A DNA stretch of 64,000 bases from Crossiella cryophila. Its GTDB lineage: Bacteria > Actinomycetota > Actinomycetes > Mycobacteriales > Pseudonocardiaceae. The first letter of the stretch is position 1; each line of letters opens with the position of its first letter. The notes under the pieces were generated by a model. That model had not been told where the DNA came from and made no database searches. It worked only from the letters and a program-made list of their open reading frames with translations. Below, in pieces: positions 10,389 to 18,702 of this stretch. The position numbers and the translations under genes were made by a program. The DNA lies in NCBI RefSeq assembly GCF_014204915.1, contig NZ_JACHMH010000001.1, forward strand, positions 2,294,001 to 2,358,000, in the 5' to 3' direction.

Positions 10389-10933
10389 GACGTGACCCCC
10401 TGTTCTTCCAAATTCCGGCGCAGTGCGCGCAGCGCGTAGAACACCCGCGATTTCACGGTGCCCGGCGGGACACCCAGTACGGCGGCGGCCTCACTGACCG
10501 AGCGGTCGCGCAGATAGGTCTGCTCGACCGCCTCCCGGTGCTCGGCACTGAGACTGTCCAGGGCGCCCTTGATGACGATGCGGGAGAGGGCCTCGTCGGT
10601 CCGCGCGGGCTCCGGCATCACCTCCAGCGGGGCCGGGTCCACCTCCTGCGGCCGGATTCCCTTGCTACGCCTGGCATCGATGACGATCCGGCGCGCGACG
10701 GTGAACAACCACGCACGCAGCAGGTCGGGGTCGCGGTCCAGCTTCTCCGCGTGCCGCCAGGCCCGCAGCAGCGTCTCCTGCACCACGTCCTCGGACCAGT
10801 ACTTGTCGTTGCCGGTGAGGCGCATGGCATGCCGCATCAGCACCTGCCCGTACTGGCGGTACAGCAGAGCGATGAGCTGGCGCTCCGCCTCGTCCTCGCG
10901 CTTCTCCGGCTTGCCGAAGCGCCGTACGTTCAC
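10385..10933 (-). CDS. ECF RNA polymerase sigma factor (SigL/SigK-like)
   Basis: A 182-residue group-4 sigma factor. Region 2 is recognisable around SEDVVQETLLRAWRHAEKL (about 48-66) and region 4 as a helix-turn-helix around SVSEAAAVLGVPPGTVKSRV (about 145-164). It is the first gene of an operon with its anti-sigma factor. Its own upstream region carries a TGAACC-N16-CGTATCC element, and the divergent lipoprotein gene carries a copy with the same two hexamer regions, so it probably activates both transcripts. The GTG at 10933 gives the expected N-terminus. The closest match from memory is the mycobacterial SigL/SigK group, inferred from promoter form and context. Confidence 0.9.
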   Translation of the reverse strand: MNVRRFGKPEKREDEAERQLIALLYRQYGQVLMRHAMRLTGNDKYWSEDVVQETLLRAWRHAEKLDRDPDLLRAWLFTVARRIVIDARRSKGIRPQEVDPAPLEVMPEPARTDEALSRIVIKGALDSLSAEHREAVEQTYLRDRSVSEAAAVLGVPPGTVKSRVFYALRALRRNLEEQGVTS

Positions 10934-11003
10934 CGCGCTGCCTTTCGTCGCCGCATCATCTGGCCTCGCTCCTTTGCGCTGCTCACAGGGCGTCCTTCCC
11001 GTG

Positions 11004-11032
11004 GGATACGAGGAGCCCGCTATTCCGGTTCA
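11004..11032 (-). promoter_or_regulatory. ECF-type promoter for the sigma/anti-sigma operon
   Basis: On the minus strand the sequence reads TGAACC, a 16-nt spacer, then CGTATCCCACGG (the last part at 10999-11010). It ends about 70 nt before the sigma factor start. The same hexamer and 12-mer occur on the other strand ahead of the lipoprotein gene. Confidence 0.7.
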
Positions 11033-11076
11033 GGATTCCGGTGTGATCCTGGGCTTTTGTTTTTTTCTGCGCCGGG

Positions 11077-11106
11077 GCTGAACCCGGGGCGGTGACCTCC
11101 GCGTAT
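11077..11106 (+). promoter_or_regulatory. ECF-type promoter for the lipoprotein gene
   Basis: TGAACC (11077-11082), a 17-nt spacer and CGTATCC (11100-11106, continuing CACGG) precede the lipoprotein start by about 57 nt. The TGAACC/CGT pattern fits group-4 sigma promoters of the mycobacterial SigL kind, and the elements match those in front of the neighbouring sigma operon. Confidence 0.7.
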
Positions 11107-11162
11107 CCCACGGCGTTCGGAGCTGAGCACAACGACCGAAACCTTGTGGAGAGGAACAGACC

Positions 11163-12107
11163 GTGCAGACTCGACGCGTTCGCACCATGATCCTGGCCGT
11201 TTCCGCTGTGTCCACCGTGCTGTTCGCCGGAGCCTGCGGGTCCGGAGTGGACGGTGCCGCTCCGCAGGTCCAGCCCCCGGCGCCGCAGCGTTCCAGCACC
11301 AGTGAGGTGCCTGCCGCCGCCGCGCTGAACGTCTCGAGCACGGCGCAGCTCGGCAACATCGTCACCGACGCCAACGGGAAGACCCTGTATCGCTTCGACA
11401 AGGACACCGCCAAGCCCTCAAAATCCAACTGCGCGGACAAGTGCCTGGAGGCCTGGCCGCCGGCGCTGGTCGAGGGGCAGCCTACGGTGCAGGGCGTTGA
11501 CCAGGCGCTGGTGGGGTCGCTGAAACGGGCCGACGGCACCGAGCAGCTCACCCTGGCGGGCTGGCCGCTCTACACCTTCGCCAAGGACACCGGCCCCGGT
11601 GAGATGAAGGGCCAGAACGTGCAGGGCACCTGGTTCGTGGCGGCCCCCGACGGCAAGAAGGCCAAGGCGGCGGCCGGTGGCCAGAACGCCGCGGCCACGC
11701 TGAACGTGGTGGCCTCCAGCGATCTGGGCAACATCGTCACCGATGTGAACGGCCTGACCCTGTACCGCTTCGACAAGGACACCGCCAAGCCGTCCAAGTC
11801 CAACTGCGCCGCCAAGTGCCTGGAGGCATGGCCGCCCGCGCTGGTCACCGGCAGCGTGCGGGTGCAGGGCGTTGACGAGGCACTGGTCGGTTCGGTCAAG
11901 CGCCCCGACGGTTCGGAGCAGCTGACCCTGGGCGGCTGGCCGCTGTACCGCTTCGCCCAGGACACCAAGGCCGGGGACACCAAGGGCCAGGCCGTGCAGG
12001 GCACCTGGTTCGTGGCCGCCCCCGACGGCAAGAAGGCCAAGACCACGGCCAGCGCCAGCGGCGGCACCCAGGGCGGTGGCGGCGCCGGTGGCTACGGCGG
12101 CTACTGA
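11163..12107 (+). CDS. Secreted lipoprotein with two Lipoprotein_15-type repeats
   Basis: A 314-residue lipoprotein. The signal peptide ends in a lipobox (VLFAGACG, acylated C25). Two near-identical domains of about 110 residues follow, each with the pattern GNIVTD-NG-TLYRFDKDTAKPSKSNC-KCLEAWPPALV, GWPLY and GTWFVAAPDGKKAK, matching the secreted repeat family seen in proteins such as Streptomyces SCO0930. The C-terminus is Gly-rich (GGTQGGGGAGGYGGY). The function is unknown; two conserved cysteines per repeat hint at redox or metal binding. The GTG at 11163 has GGAGAGG upstream. The gene is divergent from the ECF sigma operon and shares its promoter pattern, so it is probably the main target of that sigma factor. 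Confidence 0.88.
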   Translation: MQTRRVRTMILAVSAVSTVLFAGACGSGVDGAAPQVQPPAPQRSSTSEVPAAAALNVSSTAQLGNIVTDANGKTLYRFDKDTAKPSKSNCADKCLEAWPPALVEGQPTVQGVDQALVGSLKRADGTEQLTLAGWPLYTFAKDTGPGEMKGQNVQGTWFVAAPDGKKAKAAAGGQNAAATLNVVASSDLGNIVTDVNGLTLYRFDKDTAKPSKSNCAAKCLEAWPPALVTGSVRVQGVDEALVGSVKRPDGSEQLTLGGWPLYRFAQDTKAGDTKGQAVQGTWFVAAPDGKKAKTTASASGGTQGGGGAGGYGGY

Positions 12108-12143
12108 GAATCCCTGATGGCGCAACGACTTCCGCGAAACCAA

Positions 12144-12177
12144 CACCCCCACCGGAGTGGAAATCCCGGTGGGGGTG
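12144..12177. terminator. Terminator hairpin behind the lipoprotein gene
   Basis: A 12-bp perfect inverted repeat (CACCCCCACCGG and its complement) with a 10-nt loop lies between the lipoprotein gene and the converging aldo/keto reductase. Confidence 0.65.
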
Positions 12178-12229
12178 CGGTGCTTCCCGATGGCCATCGT
12201 CCACAGTGGACGGGGAAGCGATGGTGGGA

Positions 12230-13087
12230 CTAGCCGTTCAGGTGCGCGATCTCCTCCGCGGACAGGTCCAGGTGCACCGCGGCGATCGAGTCCAGCACCG
12301 AGGCGATCCGGCTGGCGCCCGGGATCGGCACCACCACCTCGGACTTGGCCAGCATCCAGGCCAGGCAGACCTGCTGCGGGCTGACCCCTCGGCCTGCCGC
12401 GACCTCACCGAAGGCGGCGAACCCGCTGCCCAGCTCGGCCGCCTTGGCGATGCCGCCCAGCGGGCTCCACGGCAGGAAGGCGATGCCCAGTTCGGCGCAC
12501 AGCTCCAGCTCCGGCTCACTGCTGCGGAAGGCGGGGGAGAACTGGTTCTGCACCGAGACCAGCCTGCCGCCGAGGATCTCGTTCGCCTCGACGATCTCGG
12601 CCGGGTCGAAGTTGGACACCCCGGCGTAGCGGATCTTCCCGGCGTCCAGCAGGTCGCGCAGCGCGCTCACCGAGTCACCGATCGGCACCGACGGGTCCGG
12701 CCGGTGGAACTGGTAGAGCCCGATCACGTCCACGCCGAGCCGCTTCAGCGAGGCATCACAGGCCTGCTTGAGGTAGCCGGGGTCGCCGTTGAGGCCCCAG
12801 GCGCCCTGCTCGTCCCTGGTGTGCCCGCCCTTGGTGGCGACCAGCACGTCGCTGGTGTCCCCTGGATAGGCGGCCAGCGCCTGGGCCACGAAGCGCTCGT
12901 TGTCGCCGAAGTCGGCGCTGTTGGTGCAGTAGGCGTCCGCGGTGTCGATGAGCGTGACCCCGGCGTCCAGCGCCGCGTGCAGGGTGGCCTGCGAGGCCTG
13001 CTTGTCCTTGCCGAACTCCGATGACATGGGCATCGCGCCCAGGCCGATCGCGCTCACCTCGACATCGCCGATGCGGCGGGTCCTCAT
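12230..13087 (-). CDS. Aldo/keto reductase
   Basis: A 285-residue NAD(P)H-dependent oxidoreductase with a TIM-barrel fold. Catalytic residues are visible in order: Asp and Tyr in DTADAY (about 49-53), Lys in VATKGGH (about 86) and His in LYQFHRPDP (about 127). The C-terminal cofactor stretch VVVPIPGASRIASVLDS is typical of the family. The substrate is unknown. It is divergent from a LysR-type regulator with a 105-nt gap, a layout in which the LysR protein usually controls its neighbour. Confidence 0.9.
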   Translation of the reverse strand: MRTRRIGDVEVSAIGLGAMPMSSEFGKDKQASQATLHAALDAGVTLIDTADAYCTNSADFGDNERFVAQALAAYPGDTSDVLVATKGGHTRDEQGAWGLNGDPGYLKQACDASLKRLGVDVIGLYQFHRPDPSVPIGDSVSALRDLLDAGKIRYAGVSNFDPAEIVEANEILGGRLVSVQNQFSPAFRSSEPELELCAELGIAFLPWSPLGGIAKAAELGSGFAAFGEVAAGRGVSPQQVCLAWMLAKSEVVVPIPGASRIASVLDSIAAVHLDLSAEEIAHLNG

Positions 13088-13192
13088 ACTTGCTCCTGTC
13101 GTGGGTGTAAGCGGTTTCTTCAGCTTGCGTTGTGGTCTCGGTTATGTCCAACAGAAGAACCTGCTGGCACTCATCGGCTAACGTGCACAGTC

Positions 13193-14089
13193 GTGGAGCT
13201 TCGGCACCTGGAGTACTTCGTCGCGGTAGCGGAAGAACGGCATTTCACGCGGGCCGCCGAGCGGGTGCGGGTCGCCCAGTCCGGTCTCTCCGCCTCGATC
13301 AAAGCACTGGAACGGGAGCTGGGCGCGCCACTGTTCGTCAGAAGCACCAGACGGGTGGAACTCACCGAGGCGGGCCGGGCCCTGCTGGTGGAGGCCAGGC
13401 GCACGCTGGTCAGCGTGGCCGCGGCCAAGGACGCGGTGGCCGCGGTGCAGGGCGTGCTGCGTGGCACGCTGTCGGTGGGCATGGTGCAGTGCCTCGGCGT
13501 GATCGACGCGCCCGCGCTGCTGGCCCGCTTCCACGCCGCGCACCCCGGCGTCGAGGTCCGGCTCACCCAGGCCGGTGGCGCCAAGCTCATCGAAGGTGTG
13601 AAGGCCGGTCGCCTGGACCTGGCCCTGGTCGACCAGCCGCGACCGGCCCCGGACGGGGTCAGCCTGGCGCACCTGGCCACCGAGCCGATGCTGCTGGTCT
13701 GCGGCCGCGAGCACCGCTTCGCCCGCCGGGACAAGGTGGAGTGGTCCGAGCTGGCCGATGAGGTCTTCGTGGACTTCCAGAGCGACTGGGGCGCCCGCCA
13801 GCTCACCGACCGGGTGTTCACCACGGCGGGCATGGCCCGGCGGGTGGCACTGGAACTCAACGACGTGCACAGCCTGTTGGAGCTGGTCGGACACGGTCTC
13901 GGCGTCGCGGTGGTACCGCGGCCGATGGCCTACAAGAAGGGCTTCCAGGTCGCCATCGCCGAACTGCACGCGCCGGCCGCGCCGAACTGGGAGGCCAGCA
14001 TCGCGCTGCGCTCCGGCGAGCACGTGAGCCCGTCCGCGCAGGCGTTCCTGCGGCTGGTGCTGGGCAGTGACGCGCTGCCCGTCGGGTAG
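13193..14089 (+). CDS. LysR-family transcriptional regulator
   Basis: A 298-residue regulator. The N-terminal winged helix-turn-helix is clear (HFTRAAERVRVAQSGLSASI, about residues 18-37), followed by the periplasmic-binding-like effector domain. The start is the GTG at 13193 (VELRHLEYFVAV), the usual LysR N-terminus; a longer open frame from 13130 runs into the divergent promoter and is not expected to be translated. It most likely regulates the divergent aldo/keto reductase and itself. I could not pick out a convincing T-N11-A box in the 105-nt gap. Confidence 0.9.
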   Translation: MELRHLEYFVAVAEERHFTRAAERVRVAQSGLSASIKALERELGAPLFVRSTRRVELTEAGRALLVEARRTLVSVAAAKDAVAAVQGVLRGTLSVGMVQCLGVIDAPALLARFHAAHPGVEVRLTQAGGAKLIEGVKAGRLDLALVDQPRPAPDGVSLAHLATEPMLLVCGREHRFARRDKVEWSELADEVFVDFQSDWGARQLTDRVFTTAGMARRVALELNDVHSLLELVGHGLGVAVVPRPMAYKKGFQVAIAELHAPAAPNWEASIALRSGEHVSPSAQAFLRLVLGSDALPVG

Positions 14090-14161
14090 GGCAGTGATCA
14101 TCGCACCTTAGTCCGGCCGCGGGTCCGGGACTTCGCCTCGCCGCGGTTGAACAGTGGCGGC

Positions 14162-15076
14162 ATGCGAGTGCGAAAGAACCTGGGCGCGGCCGTGCTGGCC
14201 GCCGCCCTGCTCGTCCTGACCGCCGTCTCCGGTCAGGCCCAGGCCACGCCCACGGGTGCGGGCAACGGCGGTCCGGTGCAGGTCGCGCCGGGGACGGCCC
14301 AGTTCCCCTCGGACACCGCGGCCAAGCCGGAACCCACCATCGCCGGGCCGGCCGCGGCACTGGCGCTGCCCCGGCGGCACATCACCCGGTACGGCCCGGT
14401 CACCATCGGACCGAACCGGTGGCAGGAGCCCGAGGCCTACTGCCCGGACGGCATGCTGGCCACCGGCGGCGGTGAGTACAACTCCAACGCGGGCTCGGTG
14501 ACCCTGCACAAGAGCCTGGCCCTCGACGGCGGCCGCGGCTGGAAGGTCCAGGTCACCAACCTGGGCGCGACCGAGGTGACGCTGCACGTCTACGCGGTCT
14601 GCTACAGCGGATTGAGCAACTACCAGCACAGCTACGCCAAGCGGCTGGTCCAGCCGAACACCTTCGGCGACGTCTGGGCGGGCTGCCCCAATGGCGTCGC
14701 GCTGGTCGGCGGCGGCGGTTCGGCCGACACCTACTTCAGCCGGGTCGACGCCAACCCCGGCGATGACCTGCGGGCCTGGCGCTTCGGCATCCTGAACAAG
14801 GACGGCGCGGCGCGCACCGTGCAGAGCCAGGCGGTCTGCGCCAACGGCATCCAGGGCCAGACGCTGGTGAAGTCCGGCCACTACATCATGCCGCCGTGGG
14901 ACTACTACGGCGAGGCGAGCATCACCTGCCCCGGCGACAGCTGGGTGGTCAGCGGTGGCGGTTTCGCGCCCAGGGTCACCGACTCGCACCCGCAGGGCGA
15001 GGGCTGGCGCATCTACTACCACAACGAACCGCCGTCCCGCTCCGGCGCGCAGGCCTTCGCGATCTGCGGCCGCTAG
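14162..15076 (+). CDS. Secreted protein with three Cys/Gly-rich repeats, unknown function
   Basis: A 304-residue secreted protein. The signal peptide (MRVRKNLGAAVLAAALLVL, cleavage near GQAQA) is followed by a proline-rich linker and three similar units, each with a CP-x-G/D start and a Gly triplet: YCPDGMLATGGGEY, GCPNGVALVGGGGSAD and TCPGDSWVVSGGGFAP. The units are about 80-95 residues apart and contain extra cysteines, so disulfide-stabilised beta-domains are likely. I do not recognise a named family. The ATG at 14162 places the signal peptide at the N-terminus; an upstream TTG adds only five residues. The gene ends just before a strong bidirectional terminator. Confidence 0.75.
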   Translation: MRVRKNLGAAVLAAALLVLTAVSGQAQATPTGAGNGGPVQVAPGTAQFPSDTAAKPEPTIAGPAAALALPRRHITRYGPVTIGPNRWQEPEAYCPDGMLATGGGEYNSNAGSVTLHKSLALDGGRGWKVQVTNLGATEVTLHVYAVCYSGLSNYQHSYAKRLVQPNTFGDVWAGCPNGVALVGGGGSADTYFSRVDANPGDDLRAWRFGILNKDGAARTVQSQAVCANGIQGQTLVKSGHYIMPPWDYYGEASITCPGDSWVVSGGGFAPRVTDSHPQGEGWRIYYHNEPPSRSGAQAFAICGR

Positions 15077-15088
15077 CCGAAAACCGGG

Positions 15089-15129
15089 AAAACCCCTGCA
15101 CTGTCCGAAGTGGACAGTGCAGGGGTTTT
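15089..15129. terminator. Strong bidirectional intrinsic terminator
   Basis: An 18-bp perfect inverted repeat (arm AAAACCCCTGCACTGTCC) with a 5-nt loop is flanked by T-runs in both directions. It lies between the converging secreted-protein and GH5 genes. Confidence 0.9.
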
Positions 15130-15147
15130 TTCCCTGTGGAGGAGCGA

Positions 15148-16239
15148 TCAGAACTCGTCCGGGGTGCGCATGCGCTCCCGGATCCACGCGCCGGCCGGCT
15201 TGAGCACGCCGGTGCCGGAGAAGTTGTTGCCCGCACAGGTGCCGCTCTTGAACACCGCGCCCGAGCGGTTGTCGTCGGAGAAGTTCCAGTTGGTCCAGCT
15301 GATCTTCTTCTGCTTCATGAAGTCGATGTACTTCTGCGACCAGGTGAAGTCGTTCCCACCGTCACCACTGGAGGTCTGGGTGCCGAACTCGGTCACGAAC
15401 AGCGGCAGCTTGGCGGCCGCGCGGGTGAACGCGTCCAGGTAGTTCTGCTTGTGCGAGGCCGCGTAGAAGTGGAACGTGTACATGATGTTCGGGATGTTGA
15501 TCTTGTTGTTGATGATGTCCTGCTCGTTGCGGCCATCGGAGATCCCGAGCGAGCCCCAGCCGTGCGTGCCGACCAGGATCAGGCTGTCCGGGTCCTCCGC
15601 GCGGATGGTGGGCATGACCGCCTCGGCGTAGGTCTTGATCCTCGCCCAGGAAACGCCGTTCGGCTCGTTCGCGATGTCGTAGATGATGTTGGTCTTGTCC
15701 TTGTGCCGCTGGGCGATCTCCTTGAAGAAGGTCTTGGCCCGCGCGGTGTTGTGGTTCGGGTCGCCCGGCGTGAGCTGGTGCCAGTCGATCAACGCGTAGA
15801 GGCCGCGCTTGGTGGCCTCCTCGATGTAGCCGTGCACCATGTCGGTGAACTTCCGGGGGTTGGTCTCGTACCCACCCTCCTGGATGTACATCGCGATGCG
15901 CAGGACGTCGCCGCCCCAGTCCTTGGCCAGCGCGTCCAGCGAGGCCGTCTTCACGCACTGGCTGTACCACTGGATGCCGTGCGTGCTCATGCCGCGAAGC
16001 TGGATGGCCTTGCCATCCTTGTTACAGAGCTGCAGACCGCAGACCCGGAGCTGACCGTTGATCGCCGCGGGCGTCCCTGGTGGCAGGGCGGCCGCCGCTT
16101 GGGTGGAGACCGTGTCCGAAGACGCCGGAAGTTGGGGGGTTGGCGAACCTTGCGCGCTGGTGGCGAGCACGCCGGTTGTGGCCAGAGCGGCCGCCGCGAT
16201 CACGGCGAGTGCGCGGCTGACTACGTTGAGCCGTCCCAT
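15148..16239 (-). CDS. Secreted GH5 endoglucanase (cellulase)
   Basis: A 363-residue secreted glycoside hydrolase of family 5, expected to cleave beta-1,4-glucan chains. The acid/base E192 lies in YDIANEPNG and the nucleophile E284 in FVTEFGT; RGMSTHGIQW and IDWHQLTPGD are also typical of the GH5_2 cellulase branch. The signal peptide starts MGRLNVVSRALAVIAAAALA and ends near SAQGS. No carbohydrate-binding module is present. The start is the ATG at 16239. A 19-bp palindrome that also occurs before the ricin-B protein lies about 110-127 nt upstream. Confidence 0.92.
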   Translation of the reverse strand: MGRLNVVSRALAVIAAAALATTGVLATSAQGSPTPQLPASSDTVSTQAAAALPPGTPAAINGQLRVCGLQLCNKDGKAIQLRGMSTHGIQWYSQCVKTASLDALAKDWGGDVLRIAMYIQEGGYETNPRKFTDMVHGYIEEATKRGLYALIDWHQLTPGDPNHNTARAKTFFKEIAQRHKDKTNIIYDIANEPNGVSWARIKTYAEAVMPTIRAEDPDSLILVGTHGWGSLGISDGRNEQDIINNKINIPNIMYTFHFYAASHKQNYLDAFTRAAAKLPLFVTEFGTQTSSGDGGNDFTWSQKYIDFMKQKKISWTNWNFSDDNRSGAVFKSGTCAGNNFSGTGVLKPAGAWIRERMRTPDEF

Positions 16240-16347
16240 CGTTTGCGCTCCTCTCGGAACGGAGACCCAGGGCAGGGGTGGGGTCTCCGAGCGGTACAAG
16301 GCGGCGGCGGTGCATGGCGGCGGCGGTACCTGTGCTGGGAAAACATT

Positions 16348-16366
16348 GTTAGGTTAGTTTCCTAAC
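16348..16366 (-). promoter_or_regulatory. GTTAGG-N7-CCTAAC palindrome upstream of GH5
   Basis: The 19-mer GTTAGGTTAGTTTCCTAAC has perfect 6-bp arms. A copy matching at 16 of 19 positions occurs at 52226-52244 upstream of another secreted carbohydrate-active gene. The identical position class (80-130 nt before the start) suggests a shared operator. Confidence 0.6.
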
Positions 16367-16384
16367 AGTGGGCTGGATGTTAGT

Positions 16385-16431
16385 GACCCCGCTCACCAAC
16401 CGTCAAGGGGGGTTGGTTGGTGAGCGGGGTC
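16385..16431. terminator. Terminator hairpin behind the alpha-galactosidase
   Basis: A 17-bp perfect inverted repeat (arm GACCCCGCTCACCAACC) with a 13-nt loop lies 10 nt past the alpha-galactosidase stop. Confidence 0.75.
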
Positions 16432-16440
16432 TGTTTCGTG

Positions 16441-18501
16441 TCAGGAGCAGGTGAGCCGCACGTCGGCCCAGTCGGCGTGGTCGTTGCTCTGCCCGTCACC
16501 GGCGTCGGTGACCACCAGGCGCAGCAGGGTCGCGCCGGACACGCTGGCCTGCAACGGTTTCGCCGGGTCGGCCGCGGTCAGCACCCCGCTGTCGGCGACC
16601 TTGGTCGCGTCGGCGAAGACCTGGAAGACCACCGAGCCCGCGTTCTTCTCATCGTCCACGCCGACCTGTGCGGACACGGTCGAGCAGCGGCCGCCGAGGT
16701 GGTACTCCACGGTGCTCGGCGCGTGCACGCCAAGGCCCTTGGCGAAGACCACGCCGTTGATGGTGATCGGCTTGCCGTCGCCCGCCTTGCTCTCGCCGTT
16801 GCTGGTGTTCAACTCGACCGGCCCGAACCCGTTGGCCGAGCGCAGCCACTTGGTGTCGGAGAGCTGCACGGTCCCGCTGGGCGCGGGTTCGGGCACCAGC
16901 AGGTCGAAGCTCTGGGTGTGCGTGGTCGGCCGCGGCCCGTGGAAGGTGACGGTGCTGGTCACCGGGTACTTGCCGGGTTTGGTGCCGGCCGGCGGGGTGA
17001 TCGCGAAGTGGGTCCGCCAGGTCTGTTCCGGCCGCAGCAGCGGGGTGCTCGCCGGGGACTCGGCCTTGATCGTCCAGCCTTCCGGCGCGGTGACCTTGGC
17101 CTTGGCGAACAGGGCAGGCAGCTTGCCCGCGTTGTGCACCGCGGTGCTCACCCTGGCGGCCTTGCCGGGGGTGACCACCGGCGCGGCGCCGGGGTAGAGC
17201 AGCTCCAGGTCGGTGTGGCTGTCCACCGCCGGCGGGTACAGCGGCCAGGCGCGGTCGGCGGAGATCCGGTAGATCGCGGTGCCGTGCGCGGGGACGGTGG
17301 CGGCGATGGTGCCCGCGGTGTGCGCGTCCTGCTTGGTCCACAGGTCGCGGATCTTGTAGCCGCTGGCCTTGGCCAGGCCGACCTCGGCCGCGGTGGCGCT
17401 GATCCGGGCCGGCTGGTCGGTCTCGTTGAACAGCGCGACCGCCTTGTCCCCGTTGGCCAGCGGCTTGACGAAGACGTACTGCCCGTTCTGGATCCGGATC
17501 GGCTTGCCCTGCTTGCCGAGCTTGTCCTGATCGATCGCGATGATCTCCTTGTTGGTCAGGATCTCGAAGTGCTCCGGCGAGACCTTGCGCAGGTCGGCGC
17601 CGATCAGCAGCGGGGCGGCCATGATCGACCAGAGCGCGAACTGGGACCGGTACTCGGTGGTGGACTGCTGGCCGTTGCCGACCTCCAGCATGTCCGGGTC
17701 GTTCCAGTGCCCAGGCCCGGCGTAGTCGGCCAGCACCATGTTGCGCTTGAGCAGGTCGACGGTCTTGGTCCAGGTGTCGTTGATGTCACCGGTGGTGCGC
17801 CACAGGTGGCCGACGTCCTTGGCCCACTCCCACGGCTTGTTCTGGCCCCACTCGCAGATGGAGAACACGATCGGGCGGCCGGTGGCCTTGAGCGCGTCCC
17901 GCATCTTGGTGTAGCGGAGCTTGGCGTCCACGCCCTGGTTGTTGCAGTTGTCGTACTTGAGGTAGTCCACGCCCCAGCTCGCGAACAGCTTGGCGTCCAG
18001 CTCCTCGAAGCCCAGTCCGCCGGGGAAGCCGCCGACCTTGTTGCAGGTCTTGATGCCCGCGCTGGTGTAGATGCCGAACTTGAGGCCCTTGGCGTGCACG
18101 TAGTCGGCCAGCCACTTGATGCCACGCGGGAAGCGGACCGGGTCGGGCACCAGGTTGCCGTCGGCGGCGCGCTGCGGCAGCGCCCAGCAGTCGTCGATGT
18201 TGACGTACTGGTAACCGGCCGCCTTGAGGCCGCGGTCGACGAAGATGTCCGCCATATCGGTGATCATCTTCTCGTTGAACTCGGCCCGGCAGTGCGTGGT
18301 GTTCCAGTTGTTGAAGCCCATCGGCGGGGTCAGGGCCAGGCCGTCGTCGATGGCCACCGCGGGCGGGGCCGGCTCGTCGACCACGGCAGGGGGCGGCGGC
18401 TCGGCGAGCGCGGGTGGCGCGATGGCCAGCGCACCGCTGCCAACGGCCACGGCGAACGTGGCGGCCAGCGCGGCCAACCGCCGCTTGGACAGGGACCTCA
18501 T
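16441..18501 (-). CDS. Secreted GH27 alpha-galactosidase with NEW3 and NPCBM domains
   Basis: A 686-residue secreted enzyme that should remove terminal alpha-galactose from galactomannan or oligosaccharides. After the signal peptide (cleavage near ALAEPP) the GH27 barrel shows MGFNNWNTTH, the nucleophile D184 in LKYDNCNNQG and the acid/base Asp in GHWNDPDML. A C-terminal barrel-associated beta domain ends near residue 420, a NEW3-type domain spans about 440-540, and a C-terminal NPCBM carbohydrate-binding domain (SDTKWLRSANGFGPVELNTS onward) completes it. This domain order is common in actinomycete alpha-galactosidases. Confidence 0.93.
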   Translation of the reverse strand: MRSLSKRRLAALAATFAVAVGSGALAIAPPALAEPPPPAVVDEPAPPAVAIDDGLALTPPMGFNNWNTTHCRAEFNEKMITDMADIFVDRGLKAAGYQYVNIDDCWALPQRAADGNLVPDPVRFPRGIKWLADYVHAKGLKFGIYTSAGIKTCNKVGGFPGGLGFEELDAKLFASWGVDYLKYDNCNNQGVDAKLRYTKMRDALKATGRPIVFSICEWGQNKPWEWAKDVGHLWRTTGDINDTWTKTVDLLKRNMVLADYAGPGHWNDPDMLEVGNGQQSTTEYRSQFALWSIMAAPLLIGADLRKVSPEHFEILTNKEIIAIDQDKLGKQGKPIRIQNGQYVFVKPLANGDKAVALFNETDQPARISATAAEVGLAKASGYKIRDLWTKQDAHTAGTIAATVPAHGTAIYRISADRAWPLYPPAVDSHTDLELLYPGAAPVVTPGKAARVSTAVHNAGKLPALFAKAKVTAPEGWTIKAESPASTPLLRPEQTWRTHFAITPPAGTKPGKYPVTSTVTFHGPRPTTHTQSFDLLVPEPAPSGTVQLSDTKWLRSANGFGPVELNTSNGESKAGDGKPITINGVVFAKGLGVHAPSTVEYHLGGRCSTVSAQVGVDDEKNAGSVVFQVFADATKVADSGVLTAADPAKPLQASVSGATLLRLVVTDAGDGQSNDHADWADVRLTCS

Positions 18502-18666
18502 TCGAACTCCTCAGGTTGGCGTCACAGGCAACCGGTCAGAATCAAACGGAAACAGACACAAGCACGCACAGTTCAACCAGAAGCCAACGGGCTGTCAATA
18601 CGCCTGGGGTGAGGTTGGTAAACATGGAGTAGCCTGCGGATGACAACGTATTCATCCGCGATGGGC

Positions 18667-18696
18667 TTGACGAACCGCAGGTCCGAGGCTTACTGT
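18667..18696 (+). promoter_or_regulatory. Sigma-70-type promoter for a possible small RNA
   Basis: TTGACG (18667-18672), an 18-nt spacer and TACTGT (18691-18696) form a housekeeping-type promoter pointing away from any protein gene. Both neighbouring genes are on the other strand. Confidence 0.5.
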
Positions 18697-18702
18697 CTGA
18701 TC

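Noticed and set aside
13088-13192. LysR binding box in the divergent gap
   Set aside because: I looked for a T-N11-A palindrome but no candidate had convincing symmetry.
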